This document shows, one piece after another, positions 43,556 to 53,270 of a stretch of DNA of 64,000 bases. The stretch is taken from contig CAVOYZ010000017.1 in NCBI GenBank assembly GCA_963700785.1, forward strand, positions 15,484-79,483, written 5' to 3'. The position numbers were made by a program, and so were the translations under genes. The notes below the pieces were generated by a model that made no database searches, was not told the DNA's origin, and saw nothing but the letters and a program-made list of their open reading frames with translations. The first letter of the stretch is position 1; the number at the start of each line of letters is the position of its first letter. Source of the stretch: CAXMST01 sp963700785. Lineage in GTDB: Bacteria > Actinomycetota > Thermoleophilia > Solirubrobacterales > 70-9.

Positions 43556-45111
43556 TCAGCCCCGCAGCAAGCTACGCCCGGTCATCCCCGCCGGCTGCGC
43601 AATCCCCAGCAGCGCCAGCGCCGTCGGCGAGACATCGGCGAGGATCCCGCCGTCGGCGAGCGCGGCGCCGGCGACCGTGACCACCAGCGGCACCGGATTG
43701 GTCGTGTGGGCGGTATTCGGCGAGCCGTCGTCGTTGAGCATGTGCTCGGCATTGCCGTGGTCGGCGGTGATCATGCAGGCGCCACCGCTTGCGTGGACGG
43801 CCGCGATCACCTCTGCCCAGGCATCGATCGACGGTCTCGACGGCCTCGACCGCGGCCGGGATGTCGCCCGTGTGGCCGACCATGTCCGGGTTGGCGAAGT
43901 TGATGATCCCGAAGCGGAAGCCCGCCCCCTCCGCCTCCTCCTCCCAGGCCGAGCAGAAGGCCCGGCTGGCGGCGACCGCGCTCATCTGCGGCTTCTGGTC
44001 ATAGGTCGGGACCTCGCGGGGCGAGTCGACCAGCGCTCGGCGCTCACCCTCCCACTCCCGCTCGCGGCCACCGTTGAAGAAGTAGGTGACGTGGGCGTAC
44101 TTCTCGGTCTCGGCGACATGCAGCTGGGTGCCGTCCGACTCGGAGATCACCTCGGCGATCGTCGTCGCCGGCTCGCGCGGCGGGAAGGCAACCGGATACG
44201 GCCACCCCGCCCGGTACTCGGTCATCGTCGTCAGATCGAACGGGCCGGCGCCGCGATCGAACTCGTCGAAGTCCTGCTCGCCGAGCGCCGAGACGATCTC
44301 CCGCATCCGGTCGGGCCGGAAGTTGAAGGTGAGGATCACGTCGCCCTCCGCGACCCCGTCGTAGTCGCCGATCACCGTCGGCCTGACGAACTCGTCGGTC
44401 TCCCCCGACTGATGCGACGCCCTGACCGCCGCAACCGCGTCCTCGGCTGCGAGCCCGCGTGCGTGGACGATCGCGTCGAAGGCGAGCTTCGACGCGCTCC
44501 CAGCGCCGGTCCCGGTCCATCCCCCAGAAGCGGCCGCCGACCGTCCCGATCCGGCCGGCGCTGCGCAGCCAGCGCTCGACCTGCTCGAGATAGGCCGGGC
44601 CGCCGGTGGGGCTGGTGTCGCGCCCGTCGGTGAGCGCGTGCACGACCAGATCGGGGACGCCCTCCCGGGCGGCCAGCTCGATGCAGGCCTCGATGTGCTC
44701 CCAGCCCGAATGGACGCCGCCGTCGGAGACGAGGCCGATCAGGTGCAGGCGACCTCGGGGGCTCGACCGCGCTCGCCGGCAGGCGCCGAGCAGGGCCTCG
44801 TTCTCGAAGAACGAGCCGTCCGCGATCGAATCGTCGATCCGGACGAGGTCCTGCTTGACGATCGAGCCGGCGCCGAGGTTCAGGTGCCCGACCTCGGAGT
44901 TGCCCATCTGCCCGTCAGGCAGGCCAACGTCGCGACCCGACGCGGAGAGGCTGGTGTGCGGATAGCTCGACCAGAGGTGGTCGAAGGTCGGCGTCTCGGC
45001 CAGATCGATCGCGTTGCCCGGCCCCGGATCGCCCAGGCCCCAGCCGTCGAGGATGACCAGCGCCAGTGACGGCACCGGGATCGCGCCGGCTCCTTCCGGG
45101 AGCTCGCTCAT
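43556..45111 (-). CDS. gpmI: 2,3-bisphosphoglycerate-independent phosphoglycerate mutase (two frameshifts)
   Basis: The N-terminus has LALVILDGWGLGDPGPGNAI, the nucleophile region MGNSEVGHLNLGAGS (Ser) and LIGLVSDGGVHSGWEHIEAC. The frame breaks near 44,488 (extra G) and continues as LAFDAIVHARGLAAEDAVAA then VIGDYDGVAEGDVILTFNFR, and AFCSAWEEEAEGAGFRFGII. A second indel near 43,820 leads to VIAAVHASGGACMITADHGN and DGSPNTAHTTNPVPLVV, with metal ligands His and Asp. All parts are present when joined. ATGA overlap with tpiA. Confidence 0.9.
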
Positions 45112-45860
45112 GCCGCCGCGACGATCGCCGCGAAGTCGTCCGGCTCGAGGCTGGCTCCGCCGACGAGCGCACCGTCGATCTCGGCCCGCCCGAACAGCTC
45201 GGCCGCGTTCGCCGGCTTCACCGACCCGCCGTAGAGGATCCGCACCGCTTCGGCGGCGGGCTCACTGCGGGAGGCGAGCAGGGCCCGGATGAAGCCGCAG
45301 GCATCGTCGGCCTGCTCGGGTGTCGCCGTTCGCCCCGTCCCGATCGCCCAGATCGGCTCGTAGGCGATCACCACCGCGGCGAGCAGATCGTCCTCGACCC
45401 GCGAGAGACCGGCCTCGATCTGCCTGCGCAGCACCCGGTCGGTCTCGTCGGCGTCGCGCTCCTCCTCGGTCTCGCCACAGCAGAGAATCGGCGTCAGCCC
45501 GGCCTCGAGCGCGACCGGCACCTTCCTCGCAAGGGCCTCGTCGGTCTCGCCGAACATCTGCCTTCGCTCCGAGTGCCCGAGCACCGCGGCCGTGACGCCT
45601 GCGTCGAGCAGCATCGGGGCCGAGACCTCGCCGGTGAAGGCGCCCTGCGGCTCGAAGTGCATGTTCTGGGTGGCGACGGAGACCGCCGTCCCGGAGCAGA
45701 GCTCGGTGACCCCGCGCACGGCCAGAAACGGCGGGCAGATCACGACCTCCGCCTCGGCGCCCTCGATCATCGGCAGCAGGGCCGAGCAGAAGGCCTCCGC
45801 CTCGGCGATCGTCTTGTGCATCTTCCAGTTCGCCGCAACCAGCGGCACCCGACCGCTCAC
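45108..45860 (-). CDS. tpiA: Triosephosphate isomerase
   Basis: The 250-residue TIM barrel has LVAANWKMHKTIAEAEAFCS (Asn, Lys), AAVLGHSERRQMFGETDEAL (catalytic His), VIAYEPIWAIGTGRTATPEQ (catalytic Glu) and VRILYGGSVKPANAAELFGR (phosphate loop). GTG start at 45860 overlaps the pgk stop by 4 bases and the stop overlaps gpmI. Intact, unlike its neighbours. Confidence 0.97.
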   Translation of the reverse strand: MSGRVPLVAANWKMHKTIAEAEAFCSALLPMIEGAEAEVVICPPFLAVRGVTELCSGTAVSVATQNMHFEPQGAFTGEVSAPMLLDAGVTAAVLGHSERRQMFGETDEALARKVPVALEAGLTPILCCGETEEERDADETDRVLRRQIEAGLSRVEDDLLAAVVIAYEPIWAIGTGRTATPEQADDACGFIRALLASRSEPAAEAVRILYGGSVKPANAAELFGRAEIDGALVGGASLEPDDFAAIVAAA

Positions 45861-47087
45861 TCGCGATCACCGCTGTCGAGCAGCGCCTCGACCCCCGGCA
45901 GCGGCTTGCCCTCGATCAACTCGAGCGAGGCGCCGCCACCGGTCGACAGCCAGCTGACCTGATCGGCCAGCCCGAACTGCGCCAGGGCCGCCGCCGAGTC
46001 TCCGCCGCCGACCACGGTCGTCGCATCGGCGTCGGCTACGGCCTGGGCGACGGCCCGGGTACCCGCCGCAAACGGCTCCAGCTCGAAGGCACCCATCGGG
46101 CCGTTCCAGAACACCGTCCCCGCCCCGGCGACGACCTCGGCGTAGGCGGCGGCCGTCTCGGGGCCGATGTCGAGCCCCATCATCCCGGCGGGAACGTCGA
46201 CGCCGTCCAGCGGCTGCGGCTCGGCCTCGGCCGAGAACCGATCGCCGAGCACCAGGTCGGTGGGCAGCATCAGCTCGCACTCGGACTCGCCGGCGCGATC
46301 GAGCACGCCGCGGGCGAGCTCGATTCCCGCCTCCTCGACCAGCGAGTCGCCGGTCTCATGCCCGATCGCCCTGAAGAAGCTGAAGCACATCGCGCCGCCG
46401 ATCAGAACCCGGTCGGCGATCTCGAGGAAGCGATCGATGACGCCGATCTTGTCGGAGACCTTGGCGCCACCGAGGACGACGACCAGCGGTCGCTCGGGGT
46501 CGTCCAGCACCGAGGTCAGCGCCCGCACTTCGCGCTCCAGCAGCAGCCCGGCGTAGGCCGGCAGATGGTGGGCCACCCCCTCGGTCGAGGCGTGGGCCCG
46601 GTGGGCGGCGCCGAACGCATCGTTGACGTAGAGGTCGGCGAGCCCCGCCAGGGACTCGGCGAGCTCCGCGATCGTTGCTCGTCTCGCCCGGCTCGAAGCG
46701 GGTGTTCTCGAGCAACAGGACCTCGCCCGAGTCGAGCCCGGCAACGACCGCCTCGACCTGCTCGCCGACCACCGCGGGGGCGACCGGAACGAAGGTGCCG
46801 AGCTGCTCCGCGAGCCGCGCCGCCACCGGCGCCATCGAGAGCTCCGGGTCGCGATCCTCGGGCCGGCCCAGATGAGAGCAGAGCACGACCGAGGCGCCGG
46901 CGTCGCGAAGCAGCTCGATCGTCGGCACGGCCGCCCTGATCCTCGCGTCGTCGCGGACGACGCCGCCGTCGAGCGGCACGTTGAAGTCGGTGCGAACCAG
47001 GACCCGCTTACCGGCGACCGGCGCGTCCCGCACCGATGCCTTCGTGAACCGGCCCCGGACCTCTACCGCTTTCTCCGATGCCGCCAT
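45857..47087 (-). CDS. pgk: Phosphoglycerate kinase (frameshifted)
   Basis: The N-terminal domain has KRVLVRTDFNVPLDGGVVRD, VVLCSHLGRPEDRDPELSMA and VLLLENTRFEPGETSND. One extra G near 46,666 then shifts the frame; removing it gives GETSNDRELAESLAGLADLY followed by VNDAFGAAHRAHAS. The C-terminal domain has VVVLGGAKVSDKIGVIDRF, LIGGAMCFSFFRAIG and the nucleotide loop TVVGGGDSAAALAQFGLADQ, ending GGGASLELIEGKPLPGVEAL. All substrate sites are preserved after correction. Between gap (22 bases upstream) and tpiA. Confidence 0.93.
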
Positions 47088-47108
47088 CAGCCGAGCGCCC
47101 GGCGCCCG

Positions 47109-48110
47109 TCAGGGCAGGACTTTCGTCGCCAGCTCGACGACGCGGTTCGAGTAGCCCCATTCGTTGTCGTACCAGGTGATGACCTTGACCAGGGTGCCCT
47201 CCATGACCATCGTCTGGCCGGCGTCGAAGACGGAGCTGTGCGGGTCCTTGACGATGTCGCTGGAGACGATCGCGTCCTCGGTGTAGGCGAGGATCCCGGC
47301 GAGCTCGCCCTCGGCCGCCGCGCGGACCGCGTCGTTGATCTGCTCGGCCGAGGTCTCGCTGCCGACCTCGACGGTGAGATCGACGACCGATCCGGTCGCG
47401 ACCGGGGCGCGGACCGCGCAGCCGTTCAGCTTGCCGTCGAGCTCCGGCAGCACCAGGCCGACGGCCTTCGCCGCGCCGGTCGTGGTCGGGATCAGGTTCA
47501 GCGCCGCCGCACGCGCCCGGCGGAGGTCCTTGTGCGGCATGTCCTGGAGGCGCTGATCCGCTGTGTAGGCGTGGATCGTGGTCATCAGCCCGCGCTCGAT
47601 GCCGACCGTGTCGTTCACCACCTTCGCGACCGGGGCCAGGCAGTTGGTCGTGCATGAGGCGTTCGAGATGATGTCGTGCGCCGCCGGGTCGTAGTCGCCG
47701 AAGTTGACGCCGAGGGCGACCGTCACGTCCGGGTCGCTGGCCGGCGCCGTGATGATCACCTTCTTCGCTCCTGCCGCCAGGTGCTTGGCGGCGTCGTCAC
47801 GCTTGGTGAAGAAGCCGGTCGACTCGATCACGACGTCGACTCCGAGCTCGCCCCAGGGGAGATCGGCCGGATCGCGCTCGGAGAGGACCCTGATCTCGTT
47901 CCCGTCGACGGTCAGCGACGCCTCGCCGACATCGACGCGGCCCGGGAATCGGCCGAGGATCGAGTCGTACTTGAGCAGGTAGCCGAGCGTCTCGGCATCG
48001 GTCAGGTCGTTGACGGCGACGATCTCGAGATCGGCCGCGGATTCGTGCGCGGCGCGGTACAGATTGCGGCCGATTCGACCGAAGCCGTTGATGCCGACCT
48101 TGACTGCCAT
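47109..48110 (-). CDS. gap: Glyceraldehyde-3-phosphate dehydrogenase
   Basis: The 333-residue enzyme has the NAD Rossmann start VKVGINGFGRIGRNLYRAA, the catalytic ISNASCTTNCLAPVAKVVND (Cys nucleophile), and YDNEWGYSNRVVELATKVL near the end. ATG is preceded by GCAGGAGGGACC. It is the promoter-proximal gene of gap-pgk-tpiA-gpmI. Normal length and no indels. Confidence 0.97.
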   Translation of the reverse strand: MAVKVGINGFGRIGRNLYRAAHESAADLEIVAVNDLTDAETLGYLLKYDSILGRFPGRVDVGEASLTVDGNEIRVLSERDPADLPWGELGVDVVIESTGFFTKRDDAAKHLAAGAKKVIITAPASDPDVTVALGVNFGDYDPAAHDIISNASCTTNCLAPVAKVVNDTVGIERGLMTTIHAYTADQRLQDMPHKDLRRARAAALNLIPTTTGAAKAVGLVLPELDGKLNGCAVRAPVATGSVVDLTVEVGSETSAEQINDAVRAAAEGELAGILAYTEDAIVSSDIVKDPHSSVFDAGQTMVMEGTLVKVITWYDNEWGYSNRVVELATKVLP

Positions 48111-48201
48111 TCGGTCCCTCCTGCTGGGTAGTGACGGTTGAAACTTGCTTGCCCGGGGGCACGCTGCAACCTAACGAGTCGGCAGCGGTGCCGCGGTGCC
48201 G

Positions 48202-48972
48202 TCAGTCGCCGCGCGGCGTCCAGCGAAACCAGCGCAGAGCGATCAGCAGCCCGGCCACACCCCAGGCCGCGACCACCGCCAGCTGACCCCACTCGAAGCC
48301 GGCGCCCGTGGTCGCCGGATCGAACGCTGCGAAGAATGCCTCGAAGAAATGGCGGATCGGGAACAGGTCGGCGAACTGCAGAACGCCGTCCGGGATCTCG
48401 GTCTCGGGAATGAAGACCCCGGAGAGGAAGTAGAGCGGCAGCACGGTGGCGTTGGTGATCGCCGGGGCGGCGTCCTCGCTCGGGATCGCAGCGCTGAGCG
48501 CGAACCCGAGCGAGCAGAAGGCGAAGGCACCGACCAGCAGGGTCACGACCAGCGCCGGCAGGGTGTTGGTCGGGACCGCGACGTCGAAGAAGATCGCCCC
48601 CAGTGCGGTGACCAGGACGACCATCATCGCGGCGACGACAACCGAGTTGCCGACCCGGCCGGCGATGAACACCCAGGCGGGAAGCGGCGTTCCCCGGAAG
48701 CGCTTCAGCCGACCGGCCTCGCGGGCGACGACGAGATTCATCGCCAGGCTGACCAGGGTGGCGGAGACGACCGCGAGCGTGATGATGCCGGGCACGTAGT
48801 AGGTCGCGATCTGGACCCCGAGCTCGTCGATCCGCTGATTACCGAACAGGCCGGCGAACAGGAACAGGAAGATCACCGGGAAGATCACGGTGAAGAAGAC
48901 CGAGGCGGGGTTCCGCCAGAAGATCCGCTGGTCGTAGCGGAACTGGTGCACGGCCATCGCGGCGGCGCTCAT
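48202..48972 (-). CDS. ABC-2 exporter permease
   Basis: The 256-residue membrane protein starts MSAAAMAVHQFRYDQRIFWR at ATG 48972 and has six hydrophobic segments, including FFTVIFPVIFLFLFAGLFG, YYVPGIITLAVVSATLVSLA and ALVVTLLVGAFAFCSLGFAL. The ABC-2 coupling loop is REAGRLKRFRGTPLPAWVFI. A longer reading frame that joins it to another frame of the ATPase is an artefact. It overlaps the ATPase gene (ATGA) and lies downstream of it. Confidence 0.9.
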   Translation of the reverse strand: MSAAAMAVHQFRYDQRIFWRNPASVFFTVIFPVIFLFLFAGLFGNQRIDELGVQIATYYVPGIITLAVVSATLVSLAMNLVVAREAGRLKRFRGTPLPAWVFIAGRVGNSVVVAAMMVVLVTALGAIFFDVAVPTNTLPALVVTLLVGAFAFCSLGFALSAAIPSEDAAPAITNATVLPLYFLSGVFIPETEIPDGVLQFADLFPIRHFFEAFFAAFDPATTGAGFEWGQLAVVAAWGVAGLLIALRWFRWTPRGD

Positions 48973-49880
48973 CGGTCTCCCGTCAGCTCGAGGTAGACGT
49001 CCTCGAGGCTCGGCCGGTGGACCTCGAGCCGGTCGAGCTCGATCCCGCGCTGGAGCGCCCAGCCGGTGAGCCGGTTGAGGACGGCCGTCGGCTCGACGGT
49101 CCGCAGCGTCAGCCGTCCGTTGCCGATCGCGGACGCCGCACCGACCTCGGCCGGGAGGTCGCCGGGCTCGAACGGCTCCGGCAGGCCGAAGCTGATCTCG
49201 CTCGCGGCCTCCCCCCTCCCCCCGATCTCGTCCGGCGTGCCTGCGCCGACGATGCTGCCGGCCGCGATCACGGCGACCCGGTCGGCGAGCGCCTGCGCCT
49301 CGTCCATGTAGTGGGTCGTGAGGAAGACCGTCTTGCCGAGGTCCCTCAACCCGCCGACGACCTCCCAGAAGCGCCGCCTGGCGCTCGGGTCGAAACCGGT
49401 CGTCGGCTCGTCGAGGAACAGCATCTCGGCGTCGCCGATCAATGCGACACCGACATCGAGGCGGCGCTGCTGGCCGCCGGAGAGGCTGGCGGCGCGCTGC
49501 TCGGACTGCGCCGCGAGGCCGACCAACTCGATCGTCGCCTCGACCGGGCGGGGCCGCCGGTAGTAGCCGGCGTACATCTGCAGGGTCTCGCGGACGCTCA
49601 GCTTCGGCTCCATCCGGCACTCCTGAAGGACGATCCCGACGCGCTCGCGCCAGGCGCGATCAACCTTGGCCGGATCGCTCCCGAGCACGCGAACCTCACC
49701 GGCGCTGCGCCGGCGGTAGCCCTCGAGGATCTCGACCGTCGTCGTCTTGCCGGCGCCGTTCGGCCCGAGGAACGCGAAGATCTCCCCGCGTCGTACCTCG
49801 AGATCGATCCCGCGGACCGCCTCGTTCTGGCCGTAGGACTTGCGCAGGCCCCGGACGCTGATCACCGGCTCACTCATCAC
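48969..49880 (-). CDS. ABC-2 exporter ATPase
   Basis: The 303-residue ATPase has FLGPNGAGKTTTVEILEGYR (Walker A), ASLSGGQQRRLDVGVALIGD (signature), MLFLDEPTTGFDPSARRRFW (Walker B) and a true H-loop His in TTHYMDEAQALADRVAVI. A C-terminal extension (about 75 residues, with LDRLEVHRPSLEDVYLELTG) is DrrA-like. It forms a two-gene exporter with the permease at 48202. Compared with the 11.2-13.8 kb system it has one permease gene, so a homodimeric pore is likely. The substrate is unknown. Confidence 0.92.
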   Translation of the reverse strand: MMSEPVISVRGLRKSYGQNEAVRGIDLEVRRGEIFAFLGPNGAGKTTTVEILEGYRRRSAGEVRVLGSDPAKVDRAWRERVGIVLQECRMEPKLSVRETLQMYAGYYRRPRPVEATIELVGLAAQSEQRAASLSGGQQRRLDVGVALIGDAEMLFLDEPTTGFDPSARRRFWEVVGGLRDLGKTVFLTTHYMDEAQALADRVAVIAAGSIVGAGTPDEIGGRGEAASEISFGLPEPFEPGDLPAEVGAASAIGNGRLTLRTVEPTAVLNRLTGWALQRGIELDRLEVHRPSLEDVYLELTGDR

Positions 49881-49921
49881 CGCGGATTATGGGCGATGCC
49901 GGGCGGCCGAACCCGTCGCCC

Positions 49922-51825
49922 CTAGCCGGCCTTGTTGAGCCGCCCGTGAATCTGCCGGGCCAGCTTGCCGGGAATCCCCGGGACCGCCTCGAGCTCCTCG
50001 CGGCTCGCCTCGACAACCCGGTCCGGGGAGCCGAAGTGCCCGAGCAGGGCCCGCTTGCGAGCCGGCCCGACGCCGGGGAGGTCGTCGAGGACCGATCCGG
50101 TCATCGCCCGGCCCCGGCGGCGTCGATGGCCCTCGAGCGCGAATCGGTGGGCCTCGTCGCGGACCCGCTGCAGCAGCCGCGAGGCCTCGGAGTCGGCCCG
50201 GATCGGCAGCGGCCGCGAGTTGCCCGGCACGTAGACCTCCTCGAGCCGCTTCGCCAGGGAGATCACGTTCGCGCCGCGCTCGACCAGCGGCTGCATCGCC
50301 TTGATCCCGGCGGCGAGCTGTCCCTTGCCCCCGTCGATCACGACCAGGCCGGGGAGCGTCGCGAAGCTCTCGTCCAGCTCGGCGTCGTGCGGCGAGAGAT
50401 CCGACGCCTCGACGAAGCGCGACATCCGCCGGCCGAGCACCTCGCCGATCGAGGCGACGTCGTCGGGACCGGCCGCGCCCTCGCGGCCGCGGATGTTGAA
50501 GCGGCGGTAGTGCTCCTTCTTCGGCGCCCCGCCCTCGAAGACGACCATCGAGGCAACGGTGTGCTCGGGCCCGGTGTTCGAGATGTCGTAGCCCTCGATC
50601 CGGATCGGGATCTCATCCATCCCCAGCGCCGCCGCGAGCTCCGCCAGCGCCGCGGTCCGGTCGGCCCGGCGCCGCTCCTTGCGGAGCCGGTCCTGAGCCA
50701 GTGCCAGCGCGGCGTTGCGCTCCGCCAGCTCTCGCAGGCGCCGCTTGTCCCCCCGCTCGGCCGCCCGCACCTCGACTCGGGTCCCCCGCCGCTTCCCGAG
50801 TGCCTCTGCGAGCAGTGCGGTGCGGTCGGCCAACTCCGGCCCGACCACGACCAGCGGCGGGACTGCCGGCGAGGCCTCGTAGTACTGGGCGACGAACTGC
50901 TCGGCGACCTCCTCGAGGTCGCGGCCGCCGCGGTTGTCGAGGTAGAAGCCCTGGCGCTCGGCGAGCACGCCGTCGCGGACCTGAAAGACCTGTGCGTTGG
51001 CGTCCTCGCCCTCGACGGCGACGCCGATCAGGTCGGCGGTCCCGACGTTCTCGCCGGCGACCCGCTGCCGCTCCATCAGCGAGCGGACCGCTGTCAGCCG
51101 GTCGCGGAACAGGGCGGCCCGCTCGTATCCCTGCTCGGCCGCGGCCCCTCCATCTTCTGTTCGAGGTCGCGCTCGACGTCGCGGTAGCGGCCGCCGAGGA
51201 ACCGCCTGATCGAGTCGATGCTGCGCATGTACTCGTCGCGATCGACGTAGCCGACGCAGGGCGCCCCGCAGCGCTTGATGTAGTAGTCGAGGCAGGGCAC
51301 ACCGGAGCGGCGGCCGGGCTCCGGGCCGTCGCAGGTCCGGTACTGGAACAGCTTGCCGAGCAGCTCGAGCGTCTCGCGCACCCTGCGTGCCGTCGCGTAC
51401 GGCCCGAAGTAGACCCGGCTCGGGCGGTGTCGCTCGCGGGTGAAGTAGACGCGCGGGAACTCCTCGTCGAGCGAGATGCCGATGTAGGGGTAGGACTTGT
51501 CGTCGCGGAGCTTGACGTTGAGCAGCGGCCGATGCCGCTTGATGAACTGCTGCTCGGTGATCAGCGCTTCGGCCTCGGTCTCGGTGACCAGGAAGTCGAT
51601 CGAGGTGATCGTCTCGGCGAGCGGGCCGAGGGTCGAGCGACTCGAGAAGTGACTCGCGACGCGCTTGCGGATCGAGCGTGACTTGCCGACGTAGACGACC
51701 CGGCCCTCGGCGTCGGCGAAGATGTAGACGCCGGGCGCATCCGGCAACCGGCGTCGCTGCTCCGCGAGCCCGCCCTCCGGGCCGGCAGCGGGCTCGGGGG
51801 CCGCGGGTCCGTTGCTTGATTCCAC
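49922..51825 (-). CDS. uvrC: Excinuclease ABC subunit C (frameshifted)
   Basis: The N-terminal GIY-YIG nuclease has LPDAPGVYIFADAEGRVVYV, then GKSRSIRKRVASHF and CLDYYIKRCGAPCVGYV. The frame is broken after KMEG by a missing G in a GGGG run near 51,149; the corrected reading continues AAAEQGYERAALFRDRLTAV (UVR motif). The C-terminal RNase H-like nuclease has YDISNTGPEHTVASMVVFEG and LVVIDGGKGQLAAGIKAM, and the double HhH ends DDLPGVGPARKRALLGHFGS. It makes both incisions in nucleotide excision repair. Divergent from echA at 51899. Confidence 0.93.
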
Positions 51826-51898
51826 GGCCTAACTGTAGGCTGCCGAGCCTTCACCCAAACGCTTCCGCCAAGTGACCGCGGGGCCCCGAGGAGGAACG

Positions 51899-52720
51899 AT
51901 GCCCGAGACCACACCGCCGCCGGAGCTGAACAACATCCTGCTCTCCGAGGACGGCGACGTCGGGACGATGACCCTGAACCGGCCGGACGAGCTCAACTCG
52001 CTCGACCCCGAGACGATCGAGGAGCTGATGCAGGTCTCGGCCTGGCTCGCCGATCGGGCGCCCTACCGCGCCCTGATCGTGACCGGTGCGGGACGCGGTT
52101 TCTCGGCCGGGGGCGACGTCACCTGGTTCCGCAAGGGCGTCGAGGACCCGGACGTCGATCTGCCCTCGCAGGTCCGCCACGGCGCCGACGTGCTGCACCA
52201 GGCGATCGTCGACTTCAAGCGGATCCCCTATCCGGTCGTCGCCGCAGTCAACGGCCCCGCCGCCGGCGCCGGCTTCTCGCTGGCGCTGATGTGCGACATC
52301 CGGATCGCCTCCGAGGACGCCTTCTTCGCCTGCGCCTACGGCCGGATCGGCGCCTCGCCGGACGGCGGCATGACCTACTTCCTGCCGCGCGTGATCGGGC
52401 CTTCGAAGGCGGCCGAGCTGCTGCTCAACGACCCGAACCTGAGCGCGGCGCAGGCTCTCGAGGCGGGCCTCGTATCGACGGTCGTCCCGGCCGACGAGCT
52501 GCTCGAAGCCGCCCGCGCCAAGGCTGCGAAGCTGGCGAAGCTGGCCCCGCACTACGTGCGGATGGCGAAGACCCTCGCCTGGCAGAGCCTCGACAACGGG
52601 CTCGCTGAGCATCTGCAGATCGAGCGCCACGGGATCGCCGACAGCATGGCGACCGAGGACCTGCGCAACGGGGTCACCGCGTTCTTCGCCGGCGAGCAGC
52701 CCTCGTTCGAGGGCCGCTGA
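51899..52720 (+). CDS. Enoyl-CoA hydratase/isomerase family protein
   Basis: I chose ATG 51899 after GAGGAGGAACG over an in-frame start 27 bases upstream. The 273-residue crotonase has the oxyanion segments RALIVTGAGRGFSAGGDVTW and VVAAVNGPAAGAGFSLALMC, then ACAYGRIGASPDGGMTYFLP and the C-terminal helix with LAKLAPHYVRMAKTLAW. The first catalytic Glu position is Asp/Gly-rich and the second region has GASPDGG, so it resembles PaaG-type isomerases or hydratases without a firm assignment. It stands alone before a cupredoxin gene. Confidence 0.88.
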   Translation: MPETTPPPELNNILLSEDGDVGTMTLNRPDELNSLDPETIEELMQVSAWLADRAPYRALIVTGAGRGFSAGGDVTWFRKGVEDPDVDLPSQVRHGADVLHQAIVDFKRIPYPVVAAVNGPAAGAGFSLALMCDIRIASEDAFFACAYGRIGASPDGGMTYFLPRVIGPSKAAELLLNDPNLSAAQALEAGLVSTVVPADELLEAARAKAAKLAKLAPHYVRMAKTLAWQSLDNGLAEHLQIERHGIADSMATEDLRNGVTAFFAGEQPSFEGR

Positions 52721-52766
52721 CGCCGGCAAGCTAGATTTCACTCAACGCAACCCCTAGGAGGAAGCC

Positions 52767-53216
52767 TTGACCCGCAAGCTGATCATCACCTTCGCCGCGC
52801 TGGCGGTCGCCGCCCTCGCGCTCGCCGCCTGCGGCAGCGACGACGGCACCACCAGCACCGACACCGCCGCTGCCACCACCGAGACGACCGCCGAGACCAC
52901 CGCCCCAACCGGCGGCGGCGCCGGGGCGGGCGGCACGATCAAGATCGGGGCCGACCCGGGCGGGCAGCTGGCCTACACGACCGGTGACCTCGAGACCAAG
53001 GCGGGGACGGTGACGATCGAGTTCGACAACCCGGCCGCGGTCAGCCACGACGTGCGGATCGAGGACAGCTCCGGGTCCGATCTCGGCGGCACCAGCGTGA
53101 TCACCGAGTCCTCGGAGACGGCCGAGGTCGAGCTCGAGCCCGGCACCTACACCTACTTCTGCTCGGTGCCCGGTCACCGCCAGGCCGGGATGGAGGCGAC
53201 GCTGACGGTCAAGTGA
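52767..53216 (+). CDS. Blue-copper (cupredoxin) lipoprotein
   Basis: TTG at 52767 follows AGGAGG at 6-base spacing. The signal peptide ends in a lipobox (ALALAACGSDD, Cys22). After a Thr/Ala/Gly-rich linker, a plastocyanin-like domain has the first His ligand in AAVSHDVRIED and the Cys/His/Met loop YFCSVPGHRQAGMEATLTVK (C-x4-H-x4-M). It should carry one electron outside the membrane, possibly to the caa3 oxidase. Ends with a strong hairpin shared with the MaoC-like gene. Confidence 0.92.
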   Translation: MTRKLIITFAALAVAALALAACGSDDGTTSTDTAAATTETTAETTAPTGGGAGAGGTIKIGADPGGQLAYTTGDLETKAGTVTIEFDNPAAVSHDVRIEDSSGSDLGGTSVITESSETAEVELEPGTYTYFCSVPGHRQAGMEATLTVK

Positions 53217-53221
53217 GCGTC

Positions 53222-53249
53222 CGGGCGCCGGGGCTGACCTCGGCGCCCG
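53222..53249. terminator. Bidirectional hairpin terminator
   Basis: CGGGCGCCG, 10-base loop, CGGCGCCCG: a perfect 9-bp stem between the cupredoxin stop and the converging MaoC-like gene. Confidence 0.65.
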
Positions 53250-53270
53250 ATCTCTCGCCGGCGGAGGGGC

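Noticed and set aside
48202..49620. A 472-residue ATPase-permease fusion
   Set aside because: The first 216 residues are the ATPase gene read in a wrong frame; the ATPase has its own complete frame at 48969-49880.
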